Shown one piece after another: positions 12,439 through 23,293 of a DNA stretch of 64,000 bases. The notes below the pieces were generated by a model. It was not told where the DNA came from and searched no databases. It worked only from the letters and a program-made list of their open reading frames with translations. The stretch lies in assembly GCA_019022495.1 (NCBI GenBank), contig JAFEKR010000010.1:310001-374000 (forward strand), given 5' to 3'. Position numbers and translations under genes: made by a program. Each line of letters opens with the position of its first letter. Within the stretch, counting starts at the first letter, position 1. This stretch comes from Epichloe hybrida (Eukaryota; Ascomycota; Sordariomycetes; Hypocreales; Clavicipitaceae).

Positions 12439-13224
12439 ATGAACCTTAATCTCTCCGCCTCCCTGAATGCCACCAGGCTCCTCTTCAAACCCAGCATCTG
12501 CCTCCCCCATTACACGGCGTCGACGTTCAATGACCTGCCCATACCACTGGACGAGGGCCTGCACAGGATTGGTCACAAATCAGACATCCGGGCAGTCGTT
12601 CTCGACAAAGACGACTGCTTTGCCTATCCCGATGCAAAGGAGATCTATGAGCCATACAAGGTGAGCTCCACCACTTTTCAGCCGCCCCTTTCCCCTTCAC
12701 TGACCATTGATCACAGAAGCACTTTGACGACTTGAAGCAAGCGTATCCAGGGCGCAAACTGCTGGTTGTATCCAATACATCTGGCGCGACCAGCTGGGAC
12801 AAAGACCTCAAGCAAGCTGCCCAGGTGGAAAAGAGCACTGGCGTCCACGTGCTGCCGCATTCTGTCAAGAAGCCTGGCTGCGGTGCCGAGATCATGGCCT
12901 ACTTCAGGGAACACCCCGAAACGGGTGTGACGAATCCGTCGCACGTCGCTGTTGTGGGGGACAGGTTGACGACGGATATGATGCTGGCCAACATGATGGG
13001 CGGATGGGGCTTTTGGATCAAGGACGGGGTGGTTCCCATGCAACAAAAGAGTATCGTAGGTATCTCGCCCATCCTCACCGCGTGCCCGTGTAGTTGAATC
13101 GTTCTGATCGTTCTGACTTGGATGCATGCAGTTTTCTCGAATGGAACGCACCCTGTCACACTTTTTACTAGCCAGAGGTGTCCGGCCGCCGTTGCCGCAA
13201 GCGTTCCCAAGGGTCGTAAAATGA
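12439..13224 (+). CDS. GEP4: Mitochondrial phosphatidylglycerophosphatase (HAD superfamily)
   Basis: Gep4-type PGP phosphatase, which dephosphorylates phosphatidylglycerophosphate on the matrix side of the inner membrane in cardiolipin synthesis. Three exons, 12439-12660, 12717-13055 and 13132-13224 (introns 56 and 76 bp, all phase 0), encode 217 residues. HAD motif I is VVLDKDDCF (Asp56 nucleophile, Asp58), motif II is VVSNTSG (about 91-97) and the last motif is VVGDRLTTDMMLAN; SVKKPGCG supplies the conserved Lys. Length agrees with yeast Gep4 (185) and other fungal members. The exon-2 donor GTAGGT restores SIFSRMERTLSHFLL. Without splicing the frame stops after 13 further codons. Confidence 0.9.
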
Positions 13225-14002
13225 CTACGTGGTCTTGTATATATGCCCAGGTTTGTGCCCCCTTTTGGGCGCCAGGATGAGAATGGAAACTGGACGCATC
13301 ATACTGGGTTAACCATGTCGAACAAGTCACAGCCTGTTGTTATTGAATGCAATTCGGGAAGCCGAATAAAGTAGGCGAGCAACTTCTCCACTCGCAAGAA
13401 AAGGTCGCTCAAAAACACTCTAAAAACGTCTGTTGACGACTTCATACAGCTACGATTGCTGCAGCAGAACGCTGTTCTTTCTCGCAGAGTCTTGTTGTCC
13501 TGGAATCTGCCCATTTCGTGGTGCAAGCCAAGCAAAGCGCAAAATCCATCTGATACCTCAAGCGATTCCTTGATCTGAATCCAGAGGGAGGATTATTGTT
13601 CTGAAACATGAACCAGGATCGTGTTGGCTGGCTCTCAGGGTTCTGGCATTTCAAGGTATGAAAGTCAACTTGCGCAGAGACATACTGAAAGTGGTGCTAG
13701 ATACTGAATGAGGAATAAATGTCCTCGGCAAGAGTTGTTGTGCATTCGTCTAGAAGCCGCTGAAACCATTGAATCATGTTTCAAGTTTCTGTTGCACTAT
13801 CTTTTGTCCCCAGTTTACTTCTTCGCGATAGATATCAGAAAACACGCATTCCATTATCTACCGCCCAACTAACATTCAAATACCGATTGCCCGATACTTC
13901 GATGACCTTTTTGTCGCGGTTCTTCCATATATCCGCAGCCAAGCGATGTCGCGATTAAGCACAAGAAGACATTTCCTCCACGCTGAAACTCATTGTTCGC
14001 CT
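13225..14002. other. Convergent intergenic region
   Basis: Shared 3' side of GEP4 and the coiled-coil gene, 778 bp. Only short ORFs without recognisable features. Confidence 0.4.
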
Positions 14003-15286
14003 CTACTTTATGATGCCTTGAACAACAACTCGAGCCTTCTCCAGGACCACAGGTTCTTCTCCGCGATGTTTAGCGTGCTTGACCAGAGCACCAAACAAGG
14101 TGTAGGCAACCAAAGCACTGGGCTCCGAGCCATACTCCACGGCGTGAATGTCGACATCGTCAAGCTCTACACGTGTTCCGCGAGAATATAAGTCGCACCA
14201 GTAATCGTCTTTTGATCTGCGCATGAGTAACCGAAGCTCATACGCGATACGACACATGTGAGCAATATCTTTTTTGAGCGATTGAATATGCTCATCTTCA
14301 CAACCCTTTTTCAATGCTGGCTTGAGCGTTGCGTAAATGAAATTGCTTAGACTTGTCTCAACGCCTGGCCGAGCCTGTACCTGCTGGGTACATGCCAGTG
14401 TCGCAAGTCTCCAGTCTGTGAGGGCCTCATCCGAGACCTCTGTTGTTGTTTAGCACTTTTTTAGCTATTCGCGAGGCTTGAAAGAACTTACTGGCTTTAT
14501 GTCTGAGAAATGCTTCAAGATCTTGCAACTTGGATTCGTAGTAATTCAGTGGATAGCGTGGATTTGTCATGAGCATCTGGCCCAGTCCAAATGTATCCAC
14601 GCTGAGAACGTGTTCATGAATCAAAGAGAATAATTGTTCCTGCACCATGAATCGCCGAGCTGTCTTGTTCTTGCATGTCCAAGCATGGGAGAAACGTGCA
14701 AACTCAGACTCATTCGGGATGACGGAATTATCTGTCGGTGCGCTGTAGTTGAAGAGCCTACTATGAGCAACGACTTGTAACGCTTGATATAAATCACCAA
14801 ACAATCGAACCATGTCAGAGTCTAGGGTCTGATCAACCTCTTTACTGCCCAGAATTATCTTTCGCAGTTTGCCTTCGCTTGCTTTGATTTTTTTGTTTGC
14901 ATCCTGCAATGTATGAAGTTGCGCCTCCAGTTCTCGAATCTTGGAGGATCCGTCCTTGATCCTTTTTCCTGCCGAAACCAACTCGGTCTTGAGGTCAAGT
15001 ATCTTACCATCTTTCTGAAGGATTTCGTCTGATTGAGACAAGGCCTGTAGTTATTGATATTAGAACGCGGTAAATTGCCAACCTCGCTTGGTCCCATTTG
15101 GATACATACATGTGCTGCAGAATTGGTCGTTGGGACTCGAGCAGAGATTTGGACCAGTAGATGGTCGATGAAACTGAAGCTCATTCGAAACATGCTGTGG
15201 AGCTCATGAAAGTTCTCTGTTGTTCCCTCATTTCCCTGCTCGGGGTCGTCACGGATCTGCATGGGTTGCTGGTCGTTGGTGGCCAT
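14003..15286 (-). CDS. Coiled-coil protein of unknown function
   Basis: No family recognised with confidence. The spliced model 15286-15110, 15044-14492, 14439-14003 (introns 65 and 52 bp with GTATGT and GTAAGT donors) encodes 388 residues. The N-terminal 60 residues are polar; a heptad-like charged coiled coil (about 60-115, KIRELEAQLHTLQDANKKIK) follows. The remaining 270 or so residues look globular and mainly helical, with FGDLYQALQVVAHSRLFNY, YYESKLQDLEAFLRHKA and a C-terminal ALVAYTLFGALVKHAKHRGE block. There are no membrane helices or signal peptide. Clean splice phases and an even amino-acid mix argue that this is a real gene. The layout resembles fungal-specific hypothetical proteins found as lineage-specific families. 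It is divergent from the Hsp70-like gene. Confidence 0.75.
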
Positions 15287-15757
15287 GGTGTCAGTAAATG
15301 CTTGAGTTGGGGCTTCGACGACCTTAGGGAATCACAAATGAGACCGTGAACTGTTTTTGACATGAAAGACGATGGATTATATCTCGTTGGCGGCGTTTTG
15401 GATGCGAAAGGAAGAGCAAATGACGTGATGTTGGCGAATAAAACATGAACGTGTTTGCTAATAATGTCACTTGCAACTCACTTCGAGCTTCGTTGACCGC
15501 AACGAACCGCAACGGACCGTTGAACCGTCAGCAACTGCTCGACAGTTGGCGGCGAGGTGTTTGCGAGCTGTTCCCACGGATTGTTGCCACCCGCTTGTGA
15601 CTCTTTCCTGCCTCTCATCATCTCTTGCACCACACCCTTCTTCTAATCTTGGCCCTTGTGATCGTGAGCAAGACTTGGCGGAGTCCACGAGTAACTGACT
15701 AGGCCGCATCCATCTCTGTTCATCTCATTTGCCACATCTATCTGAAGCCGCGCAACT
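15287..15757. promoter_or_regulatory. Divergent promoter, coiled-coil gene / Hsp70-like gene
   Basis: 471-bp bidirectional interval. No perfect heat-shock element array was found by eye; it has a repeated GCAACGAACCGCAACGGACC motif at about 15499-15518. Confidence 0.35.
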
Positions 15758-18241
15758 ATGGCGCCAAGAAAGCGAAAGGCAAGCACGTTGGAGGACGAGT
15801 CAGACGGCGACGAAGGGCTCATCATTGCCTTGGATTTTGGCACCACTTATTCCGGTATTGCGTATTGCTTCACGAACAAGGAAGCGCAGCAAGCCACGGC
15901 AATTCTGAACTGGCCAGGTACGTTTCCACGTTTCCCGTTTCCCGTTTCCCGGGAGAGGAGATGTTCAACAACGGCATTAAGCCGACATATGAGACAGACA
16001 ATCGGGGTGTCACTGCACCGAAGATACCCACGCTCGTGAGCTACAGCAAGGACAACTTGGAGGACTGGAAATGGGGTGCCTCGGCAGAGAAGGACCTCGA
16101 GGTCATTGTAGGGATCAAACTACTTTTGGACCCTTCGCAGAAAAGACCGGCCTACCTTCCCTCGGGAAATTTGAACCTTGACGTGGCGACATTGCCCAAG
16201 TCGCCCACTGAGATCGCCAGCGACTTCATGAAGGGAATCTACAAACACGCCCTGGCGGAGATTTCGAAGACGACACCGAAAGCTTACGTGGATCTATGCA
16301 CCAAGAAATTTGTCGTGACAGGTATGCGAACGCGCAAGCTTGCTACGTATAATGTTCGCTGACATCGACTCGACAGTACCGGCAGTCTGGTCGGACGCTG
16401 CAAAGCATGCAACACTGAGCGTATGTATAGCTTTGATACAGGATGACGTGCGATCTTGTGCTGCTGCATTCTAGCCTGAAATCTGCTTCAGGGGGATGCG
16501 TCTTTCGACATGCCAAAACATGGGGAACAGAAAAAGCTGACTTCAACATTGGGACAGGCTGCGGAAGATGCTGGCATTCACCCAGTCATCATGATCAAAG
16601 AACCGGAAGCAGCTGCTCTATATGCAGCCAAGTCTTTCAGCTTTGCCTTGCAGGTGAATGATGCTTTCGTCGTCTGTGACGCAGGCGGAGGGACCGTTGA
16701 TCTGATATCGTATGAAGTTGAGGCTATCCGGCCAATTCTTCAAGTAAAGGAGCTGGTTCCAGGAACGGGTATTGAACTACGCCCCCTTTCCCCCTGCGCC
16801 CACTCTTTGATGATAAGCTGACTGTATTCTAGGTGGGATGAGTGGCTCTCTGGGTCTCAACATGCGCTTCAAGGCCGAGGTTCAAGCTCTGGTCGGCGAA
16901 AGTCATTGGCATGCTCTACAGGGAACGAAGGGTTGGGCCATGGCCGAAAAGCAATTTGATACCCAAATCAAGCCAGCCTTTGGTGGGTACGAGGATGAGG
17001 AATATTTCGTGAATTTTCCCATGGTGAATCTCCCATGCAGGCCTGAGAGAGGTCTAGAATCGAATACCTGGAGAATGACATGGTATGTGTTCCAGGCTGA
17101 CGGTGAGAAAGGCGAAGAAGCTTCCGCTGAAGATCGTGACGGCAGCAAGGATTTGAAGCGGATTTTCAGCCCACTGCTGGACGATATCATACAGCTCATC
17201 GACGGACAAGTCTCCCAGAGCTTGTCTAAGCGCAAAGGGAAACCTGTGACGGTGAGTGACCCTGCCGCCCCTCGGAGGGTCAGTTGAGTCCTAATCGGCA
17301 GTAGGGTATCCTTCTTGTCGGTGGATTTGGAGGCAGTCTCTACCTGCGGGAGAGAGTACAAAAACGTTTCCCAGACATCGAGGTCATTCAGCCGCAAGAT
17401 GCTTGGGCGGCAGTTGTGAAGTTGGTGCTTTCCCAAAACGTCGAGATGAATACCCTTGACTAAAAATGACTGAAACTTAGGGGTGCGGTTCTCTCACAGC
17501 TTCCCCGACAAACTGCCGTTACCAGTACCGTCGCAACGAGGCATTATGGCATTGGAACCTCTTCCGTCTATGATCGCGCTCGAGACTTGGGGCAACCCAC
17601 GACTTTGGATCGAACGGGAACCGTCAGGTGCTCCGTTGTAAGCCTCATCTTGCCTCTTCTCTGGCGCCAATACATCTAACGCTCAAGCGGTAGATGAAAT
17701 GGTTCATCCACACGGGCGATGATATCCATAGGGACCAAGTGTTTAAGTCTGAGGTGTCTGAGAGTTTAGACTACGACTACGGCCCTGAGGATCTTTTATT
17801 TGAGCATTGGCTTTACCAATGCGAGGACAGGTTTGTTTCATTTCATCTATAGTACGCATCAAACGACTGATATCTGTCTCTAGCGATGCACCAGTTCATC
17901 GGTCGAAAAGCGGTACTGTGGAAGTGAACTGTATCTTGCACAGCGATCTGAGGACGGTAGGCAAGTCGCATTTCAGAAAGCGCAAAGGTATGAACACCTC
18001 GCTTCTTGTGATTTCATCTTTCTAATCAGCTTTTATCGGGTCATTGTCTTGAGAAGATCACTTAGGAAAACAATAGTAAGTCTATTCAAACTACAAACAC
18101 GAGCCAGTAATTTCTAAACCGTTTCGTAGCTACGAAGTTTATTTCTCGCTGGTGTTGACCATCAAGTCGGCAATGATTACATTCTCTCTCGAAATCGACG
18201 GGAAAACCATGGGGACAGTAAAGGCGTCGTTCGACAAGTAG
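15758..18241 (+). CDS. Hsp70-like actin-fold ATPase (HSPA12-type, fungal)
   Basis: Cytosolic or nuclear Hsp70-related ATPase of the divergent fungal/HSPA12-like class, lacking the normal peptide-binding domain and EEVD tail. Eleven-exon model: 15758-15917, 15998-16321, 16377-16420, 16492-16768, 16833-17251, 17305-17420, 17481-17637, 17694-17830, 17884-17987, 18057-18075, 18130-18241 (622 residues, all phases consistent). Phosphate-1 motif ALDFGTTYSGIAY (24-36), EPEAAALYAAKSF, phosphate-2 VVCDAGGGTVDLISYEV and adenosine motif GILLVGGFGGSLYLRERV are all present. The end reads YYEVYFSLVLTIKSAMITF. Intron 1 could alternatively be read as 38 bp; the 80-bp version restores WPDNRGVTAPKIPT. Exon 10 is only 19 nt. 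Such genes are often amplified in filamentous fungi; the client is unknown. Confidence 0.82.
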
Positions 18242-18766
18242 GGAACGAGGCGAAAAGACGGCAATTTCCAGCAGAAGTATCACCTCGGACTCTAGATACC
18301 AAAACTCGCGAAGGAGAAATAAAGGCACATCTTGAACGATCTCGATGACAGCCAAGTATGTACATGTACACGCCAGCTGTGGACCTCGCGGTGGACCTCG
18401 GGAGCTTTTCTCCGGCCGCTCTACCACAAATCTGTCGTCATACGTTCCGACGTCAACGTCAGCGGGGCACCGGGGGCGTGAAGCTGAAGCTGCTTCGACA
18501 GTATAAATGAAATCAAAGTAACGGGACGAATTTTCCTCGAAAAAACTTCCATCATTATGCCCGAGTCAAGTTCCAACCAGTAGCGCGGCATCATTACAAG
18601 AACACCAAAGACATATCCATCATCCCGTAAGCCAAAGTCCCTCGCAAAGTCCCTTGCCCAGAAAGCCTCCCGCACCACGCTAAATGCGCAAAGCTCCAAC
18701 GCAGCCAACCCGAAACAAATCCAGCAACCCTTTCAACGTCCACAATCCCGCAATCCCACCATCGCC
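18242..18766. other. Intergenic region
   Basis: Upstream of the small-protein gene. A short direct repeat GTGGACCTCG lies at about 18381-18402. No gene recognised. Confidence 0.35.
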
Positions 18767-19000
18767 ATGCCCGAGTCAAAGGCAGACAAGATTGCCGAGG
18801 TCCAGGCCAACCTGCCTCTTCCCGAGCAGCCCCCCACCGCCTCAGACTGGCAATCAGCAGATGCTCGCAACGTGAACGTCGGCTCTGGCAAGACCGAGGC
18901 GCCCATTGGCACGGACGCGGGCGCTCAGTCGGGGTTGAGAGAACCGGCCACCAAGGGGGAGATGGATCTGAGCGAGGTTGGACGTACGGACAGAAAATAG
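18767..19000 (+). CDS. Small hydrophilic protein, 77 residues
   Basis: Unspliced ORF starting MPESKADKIAEVQANLPLPE and ending SEVGRTDRK. It is polar and rich in Ala, Asp, Glu and Gly, with no hydrophobic helix, cysteines or signal peptide, so it is probably intrinsically disordered. The motif QSADARNVNVGSG and the overall style resemble small conserved hypothetical proteins annotated in many ascomycetes; this is a memory-based impression, not a search result. A pyrimidine-rich leader and CACCAT-like context (ATCGCCATG) precede the start. An upstream in-frame-independent Met at 18684 belongs to another frame. Function unknown. Confidence 0.6.
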   Translation: MPESKADKIAEVQANLPLPEQPPTASDWQSADARNVNVGSGKTEAPIGTDAGAQSGLREPATKGEMDLSEVGRTDRK

Positions 19001-19339
19001 ATTGCTTGGTCATCCGGGGGGGGGGAAATGTTGCAGATGCCTCTTCACATGAAGAAAATACAAAACCAATGAATTTGTCCAAACTTGGCATGAATGAATA
19101 CGTGACTTCCGAATTCCCCGCCCTCTGATTGGCTCAATCCACCCCCCCCCACTTCCCCCTACCTCCCAACCTCCAGAGTCCCCAACCAGCTCCAGCTCCT
19201 AGCGCGTAGCGCCCGTCGCCTTTTTTTTACCTTTTCCACGCCTCAACGCCGCCAAAACAAAAGAGAAAGGGAGAAAAAGCCAACCATCCCTCCCCGTCAA
19301 CGACCCGCGACGAAATTTTTCCTCAGAGGCCACAGTTAT
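19001..19339. promoter_or_regulatory. MYG1 promoter region
   Basis: 339 bp with a C-rich run (about 19141-19151) and CT-rich tracts close to the MYG1 start, typical of constitutive fungal promoters. Confidence 0.4.
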
Positions 19340-20422
19340 ATGCTCCGTCGTCTCCTAGCCACCATGGCCGAATCCGCTCCCAAACGTCTCAAGACCGGTC
19401 CCGTCATCGGCACCCACAGCGGCCACTTCCACGCCGACGAGGCCCTCGCCGTGCACATGCTGCGCATGCTCCCGGCCTACCGCCACAGCTCCCTCGTCCG
19501 CACGCGCGACGCCGTCCTCCTCGAGGCGTGCCACACCGTCGTCGACGTCGGCGGCGAGTACGACGCCGCCCGCAACCGCTACGACCACCACCAGCGCGGC
19601 TTCGCGACCACCTTCCCCGGCCGGAGCACCAGGCTGTCCAGCGCCGGCCTCGTCTTCCTGCACTTTGGCAGGGCCATTGTCGCCCAGAGGCTGGGGCAGG
19701 GGCAGGGGCTGGCCGCCGCCGACGAGGACAGCCCCGACGTGGCGCTCCTGCACGGCAAGCTGTACGAAGGCTTCGTCGAGGCCCTCGACGCCCACGACAA
19801 CGGCATCTCCGTCTACGACCCCGCTGCCGTCTCCGCCGCCGGCCTGCAGAAGCGCTACAGCGAGGCCGGCTTCACTCTCGGCGCCGTCGTCTCGCGCCTG
19901 AACCTCAACTGGAACGATCCCCGGCCCTCTGATCCCGAGGCCGCCCAGGCGGCAGAGGATCAGAGGTTCGAGGCCGCCAGCCGACGCATCGGCGAGGAGT
20001 TTGAGCGGGAATTGGATTACTATGCTTCCGCCTGGCTGCCTGCTCGGTCCATCGTCCAGCAGGCTTTCGACAAGCGCGCCGAGTTTGACCCCGAGGGCCG
20101 CATTCTCGTTTTCGAGGGCCAGTCTGTGCCCTGGAAGGACCACCTCTACGGCTTGGAGGACGGGAAGCCGTCCGTCCTGTACGTGCTGTATCCCGAGTCC
20201 ACTTCACCTGGGGCCAAGTGGAGGATTCAGTGCGTGCCCGAGTCCCCGGACAGCTTTCTCAGTCGCAAGCCCTTGCCCGAAGCTTGGAGGGGCTTCCGGG
20301 ACGAAGAGCTGGACGCCATCTCTGGCATCTCTGGTTGCGTATTTGTTCACGCTGCGGGCTTCATTGGTGGGAACAAGACGTTTGAGGGTGTCAAGGACAT
20401 GGCAGTAAAGGCATTGTCTTGA
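19340..20422 (+). CDS. MYG1: MYG1 family DHH-type exonuclease
   Basis: Intronless gene for a 360-residue UPF0160/MYG1 protein. The human protein is a 3'-5' RNA exonuclease found in nucleolus and mitochondria. The metal-site signatures are THSGHFHADEALAVHML (25-41), VVDVGGEYDAARNRYDHHQRG (DHH near residue 78) and EALDAHDNGIS. The C-terminal half has the usual SVPWKDHLYGLE and ISGCVFVHAAGFIGGNKT ending. The third codon positions are strongly GC-rich, which makes long antisense and +1 shadow frames. Two starts are possible: Met1 (19340) adds LRRLLAT, a short basic hydrophobic leader that could target mitochondria; Met9 (19364) sits in a better context (CACCATGG) and gives the nuclear/cytosolic length. 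Confidence 0.92.
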   Translation: MLRRLLATMAESAPKRLKTGPVIGTHSGHFHADEALAVHMLRMLPAYRHSSLVRTRDAVLLEACHTVVDVGGEYDAARNRYDHHQRGFATTFPGRSTRLSSAGLVFLHFGRAIVAQRLGQGQGLAAADEDSPDVALLHGKLYEGFVEALDAHDNGISVYDPAAVSAAGLQKRYSEAGFTLGAVVSRLNLNWNDPRPSDPEAAQAAEDQRFEAASRRIGEEFERELDYYASAWLPARSIVQQAFDKRAEFDPEGRILVFEGQSVPWKDHLYGLEDGKPSVLYVLYPESTSPGAKWRIQCVPESPDSFLSRKPLPEAWRGFRDEELDAISGISGCVFVHAAGFIGGNKTFEGVKDMAVKALS

Positions 20423-21182
20423 GCTTCGGGACATGCGTCAATAGTTATATGGCGATACGAAAGGAAGAGAAAGAAAAAAAAGTAGACCTGACATGATGAG
20501 CAAAAGAGTAAATCCATCACTACTACCAACACACACGTCCATGTCTCTCCGTGTACGGCTACGTCCCCGATTCAAGAATACGAATCTGCAAACACGCTTG
20601 GAAAATTTCCCTCAAGTCTCGACTTAGCGTGCCATACTCTTCTCTCGACAATTGGGTCGGGCACTTCAAAGTACCTCGTACACGAAATTTCACATTGTTT
20701 TATTATACCGTCCGTCGCTCATTCGAACCCGAGACAAAGCAAATTATTTTGCCAACCATTCTGAAGCAGGAGTAGACCGTCGAGCTTGGTTCGCGGGCGG
20801 TTGCATCAGCCGCGAGGAAAGTTGCCTCGAGGAAATTCATGTAGACCTGACGCAGCCCTAAGTGCATAAAGTGCAATCCCTGGTGACACATTTTTTTTTT
20901 TCACATCTTGGCGTTCTCGGTTTTCGTCAATCCCGATTTCCAATATGTGGTGACCCTGGCGATTGGTATGTGTGACGTGGTACAATTCCGCCTTTGGGAG
21001 GTTCGTTTGCGAGACGAAAGAAAAAAAAACACTCGACAAAAGCAATAGCCCAGCAGGCTCCGGTCACGTCTCAGACGTGTCGTTGCATGCCAAACAAAAA
21101 GGAAAGCCCCTCCCAGAATCGCATTCAACGCTCATCGTATCGAGTCATGCAAGGTACATCGTCTGGTTTCGTGGTCTGACAG
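20423..21182. other. Convergent intergenic region MYG1 / IGO1
   Basis: 760-bp shared 3' interval, moderately AT-rich. It has an A run at 20476-20481 and T/A runs at 20891-20900 and 21021-21030. No gene recognised. Confidence 0.4.
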
Positions 21183-21877
21183 TTATCGTCGAATTGGGAT
21201 GCCCTCGTTTGATTGTAGCGGCGTTGAAGCTGCGGCTGGAGAATCCTCCTTATCTGGAGCAGCATTCGCACTCTTCTCCGCGCTCGAGCCTTCTTCTGTG
21301 GCGCTGGTCTCGCGATTGAGAAAGCTGCTTTCTTTGACAGGGCTTCCCGCTTGGATGCCCGGGCTGGAACCATGGTGGCTATGCTTTGGGAGACTCGCTC
21401 CATTGTTGGCAGGCGACGAGAGGTGAGGAATATTTTCGGGAACGGGGTGCTGGGAGCCCACGGCCCCGGCATCAACTCCGTCGCCTTTTCCAGCCTTTGA
21501 CATGGCGTAGTCGCCAGAGTCGAAATATTTACGATCCTTGAGATGTTTTGCGAAATGATCGGATCGGGACGGCAGCTTTCCGTAGAGGCGAAACAAGCGC
21601 TGCTCCTCTGGGGACAGCGACTATAGCAAATTGCAATACGTTAGTAATTATTCTCAAATGCTTGACGATGATTTCTTCTCTTCTGAGTTTTGATAAGGGC
21701 GTCGCCCGAGTCCCCCGGTTGCCTGCTGTACGTTGCTCGGTGACAGCCAGCCAGACAAACACAGAGCGGGGTTGGCAGTTCTGATCGTCACCAGGGGCCA
21801 AAGGCATTCTGGGAATGGAATTAGTCGAATGTGATGCTAACCTTGACGTCGACCTTGTTCTTTTGATGGGGGTTCAT
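21183..21877 (-). CDS. IGO1: Endosulfine-family PP2A inhibitor
   Basis: ENSA/ARPP-19/Igo1 homologue. When phosphorylated by the Rim15/Greatwall kinase it inhibits PP2A-B55, promoting quiescence entry and stress mRNA protection. Exon 1 (21877-21842) encodes MNPHQKNKVDVK; exon 2 (21620-21183) begins SLSPEEQRLFRLYGKLPS. The 221-bp intron has a GTTAGC donor and ATAG acceptor. The protein is 157 residues. The diagnostic FDSGDY lies at residues 45-50, with Ser47 the predicted kinase target. The C-terminal 100 residues are Ser/Pro/Ala-rich and disordered. The start is fixed by the short first exon, which is conserved in the family; the open frame of exon 2 alone would lack it. Confidence 0.92.
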
Positions 21878-22398
21878 CGTTCAGGTTTGTAGACTCGGTG
21901 ATTTATCGAAATGTCACCGCCGTATCAGGCGATAACAGAGACTGGCTTGATGAAATTAGCCGTCTAGCTAGTCGTAGCTGTTGACGGCAGCTTATATAGC
22001 TGTGAATGCAGTGGCGGACTTGAGATGAACAAATCGTCAAAGTGAGGAGTGTCGAATTGCGATGAAGGTTTCGTGCGATGGATTTGTTAGATGGCGACAA
22101 ACAGCAGCCAGAAAAAAAGCCGAAGCGAAGGCCCATCGTCAGGCATTAGCGGGGGAGGCCAGGTGCTCATGTGCTTGCTTGGTGGGGAAGGGGAAGGTGC
22201 GGTGCTGTTCCCCGAGCCAGGGTTATTAGCAGGTACTTACTCGCGTGCCAATTGTTGGGCAGCCAAGTCTGGCCCTGAATCCCACATCCTTCCTGCACAT
22301 GCACTCAAGGAGTGTAGATATAGCAAAGCTACCCATCGTCAATAGCTACGAGTGAGTCTACGGAGTAGTCACTGATCAGAGAGGATGCACCAGACATG

Positions 22399-22449
22399 GG
22401 CGCAGGTCAAGGTGCAGGCAGGTCAAGGTGCAGGTCCAGGCGCAGGTGC
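22399..22449. repeat. Short tandem GCAGGTCAAGGTGCAG repeat
   Basis: Two full and one partial imperfect copies of a roughly 16-bp G-rich unit in the IGO1/GCS1 intergenic region. Confidence 0.6.
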
Positions 22450-22695
22450 GTCATGTCCTACGGATTGTCACTGACCTCGACTTGTTGACGTCATCTCTTG
22501 CAAGCTCCCAGCTCCAGGGCAAACACCGCGAGCGTCAGCATCACGAATGGCTCATCGCATCAAAGTCGGGCTATTTCGTCGGCGGGGTCGTCTCGCGAGT
22601 CAAGACTGCATCAACCTCAGCAGCTCGCAGCCTGATTTGTCTCTGATGAATCGTCAAAGTCTCGCACGTTAGCGTCGAGGGGTCACATGACACTC

Positions 22696-22781
22696 CAGCT
22701 GCAGCTAGCTGGCGGCCAGTTGCCAGCTGCCAGTTGCCAGCTGCCAGTTGCCAGTTGCCAGCTGCTAGTTGCTAGTTGCCA
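22696..22781. repeat. CAGTTGCCAGCTGC minisatellite
   Basis: Interleaved 7-bp units (GCCAGTT / GCCAGCT / GCTAGTT) repeat about 10 times. Many copies contain CAGCTG, an E-box palindrome, so the array also forms local inverted repeats. Confidence 0.75.
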
Positions 22782-23293
22782 GAGCAAAGTCAATCTCTGC
22801 CATCGGATAATTCTCCTCGTGGCTGTCTCAAAATGTTTGCTCATCACTTAATCACGCACTGAGTTGCTGGCTAGCCCCTGATGCTCCATGCTTTACGGAT
22901 TAAACTTGGAGCAATGGATTTCTAAGCATCCGCTGCATCTGTCACCCACTCCATTGTGATTGTGGAGCTCCGCTTCTGCCGTCAGATGCCAGCCGCCGCC
23001 TCGCGGGATGTCAGTGATTTCCCTCCCTACGCCTCGGTATTCCGTTCAAGACACCAGGCATCGGCGTCCGGACTCGAGGATTCGGCGCAGACTCTGCGAA
23101 AGGGTATATTCAAGGCTGATCCCTCCCGTTGAGGAATGGGGTTTCTTGCTTAGCCCGCTGAGTTGAGCAGTGTGAACCTCGGTAAGAATCTCATCTTGTC
23201 CTCAAAATATTCTCTCATTTGCCCGATGCTTGAACCGCCGAGGTGCACTGCGCCAAAAAAAACCCATCATTACTCGTTGCCATTCCACTCAAC

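Larger units (their letters stand above)
21878..23293. promoter_or_regulatory. Divergent upstream region IGO1 / GCS1
   Basis: 1.4-kb interval shared by a quiescence regulator and the glutathione gene. No convincing ORF. It includes an AGGTCAAGGTGCAGG-type tandem (22399-22449) and a CAGTTGCCAGCTGC minisatellite (22696-22781). TACGGA-type motifs occur near 22358, 22455 and 22893. Confidence 0.45.

Noticed and set aside
15918..15955. 38-bp first intron in the Hsp70-like gene
   Set aside because: Below the usual minimum for fungal introns; the 80-bp alternative fits the phase and gives a better family match.
19355..20143. 262-codon minus-strand ORF opposite MYG1
   Set aside because: Antisense shadow of a gene with GC-rich third positions; no domain, and MYG1 on the plus strand is unmistakable.
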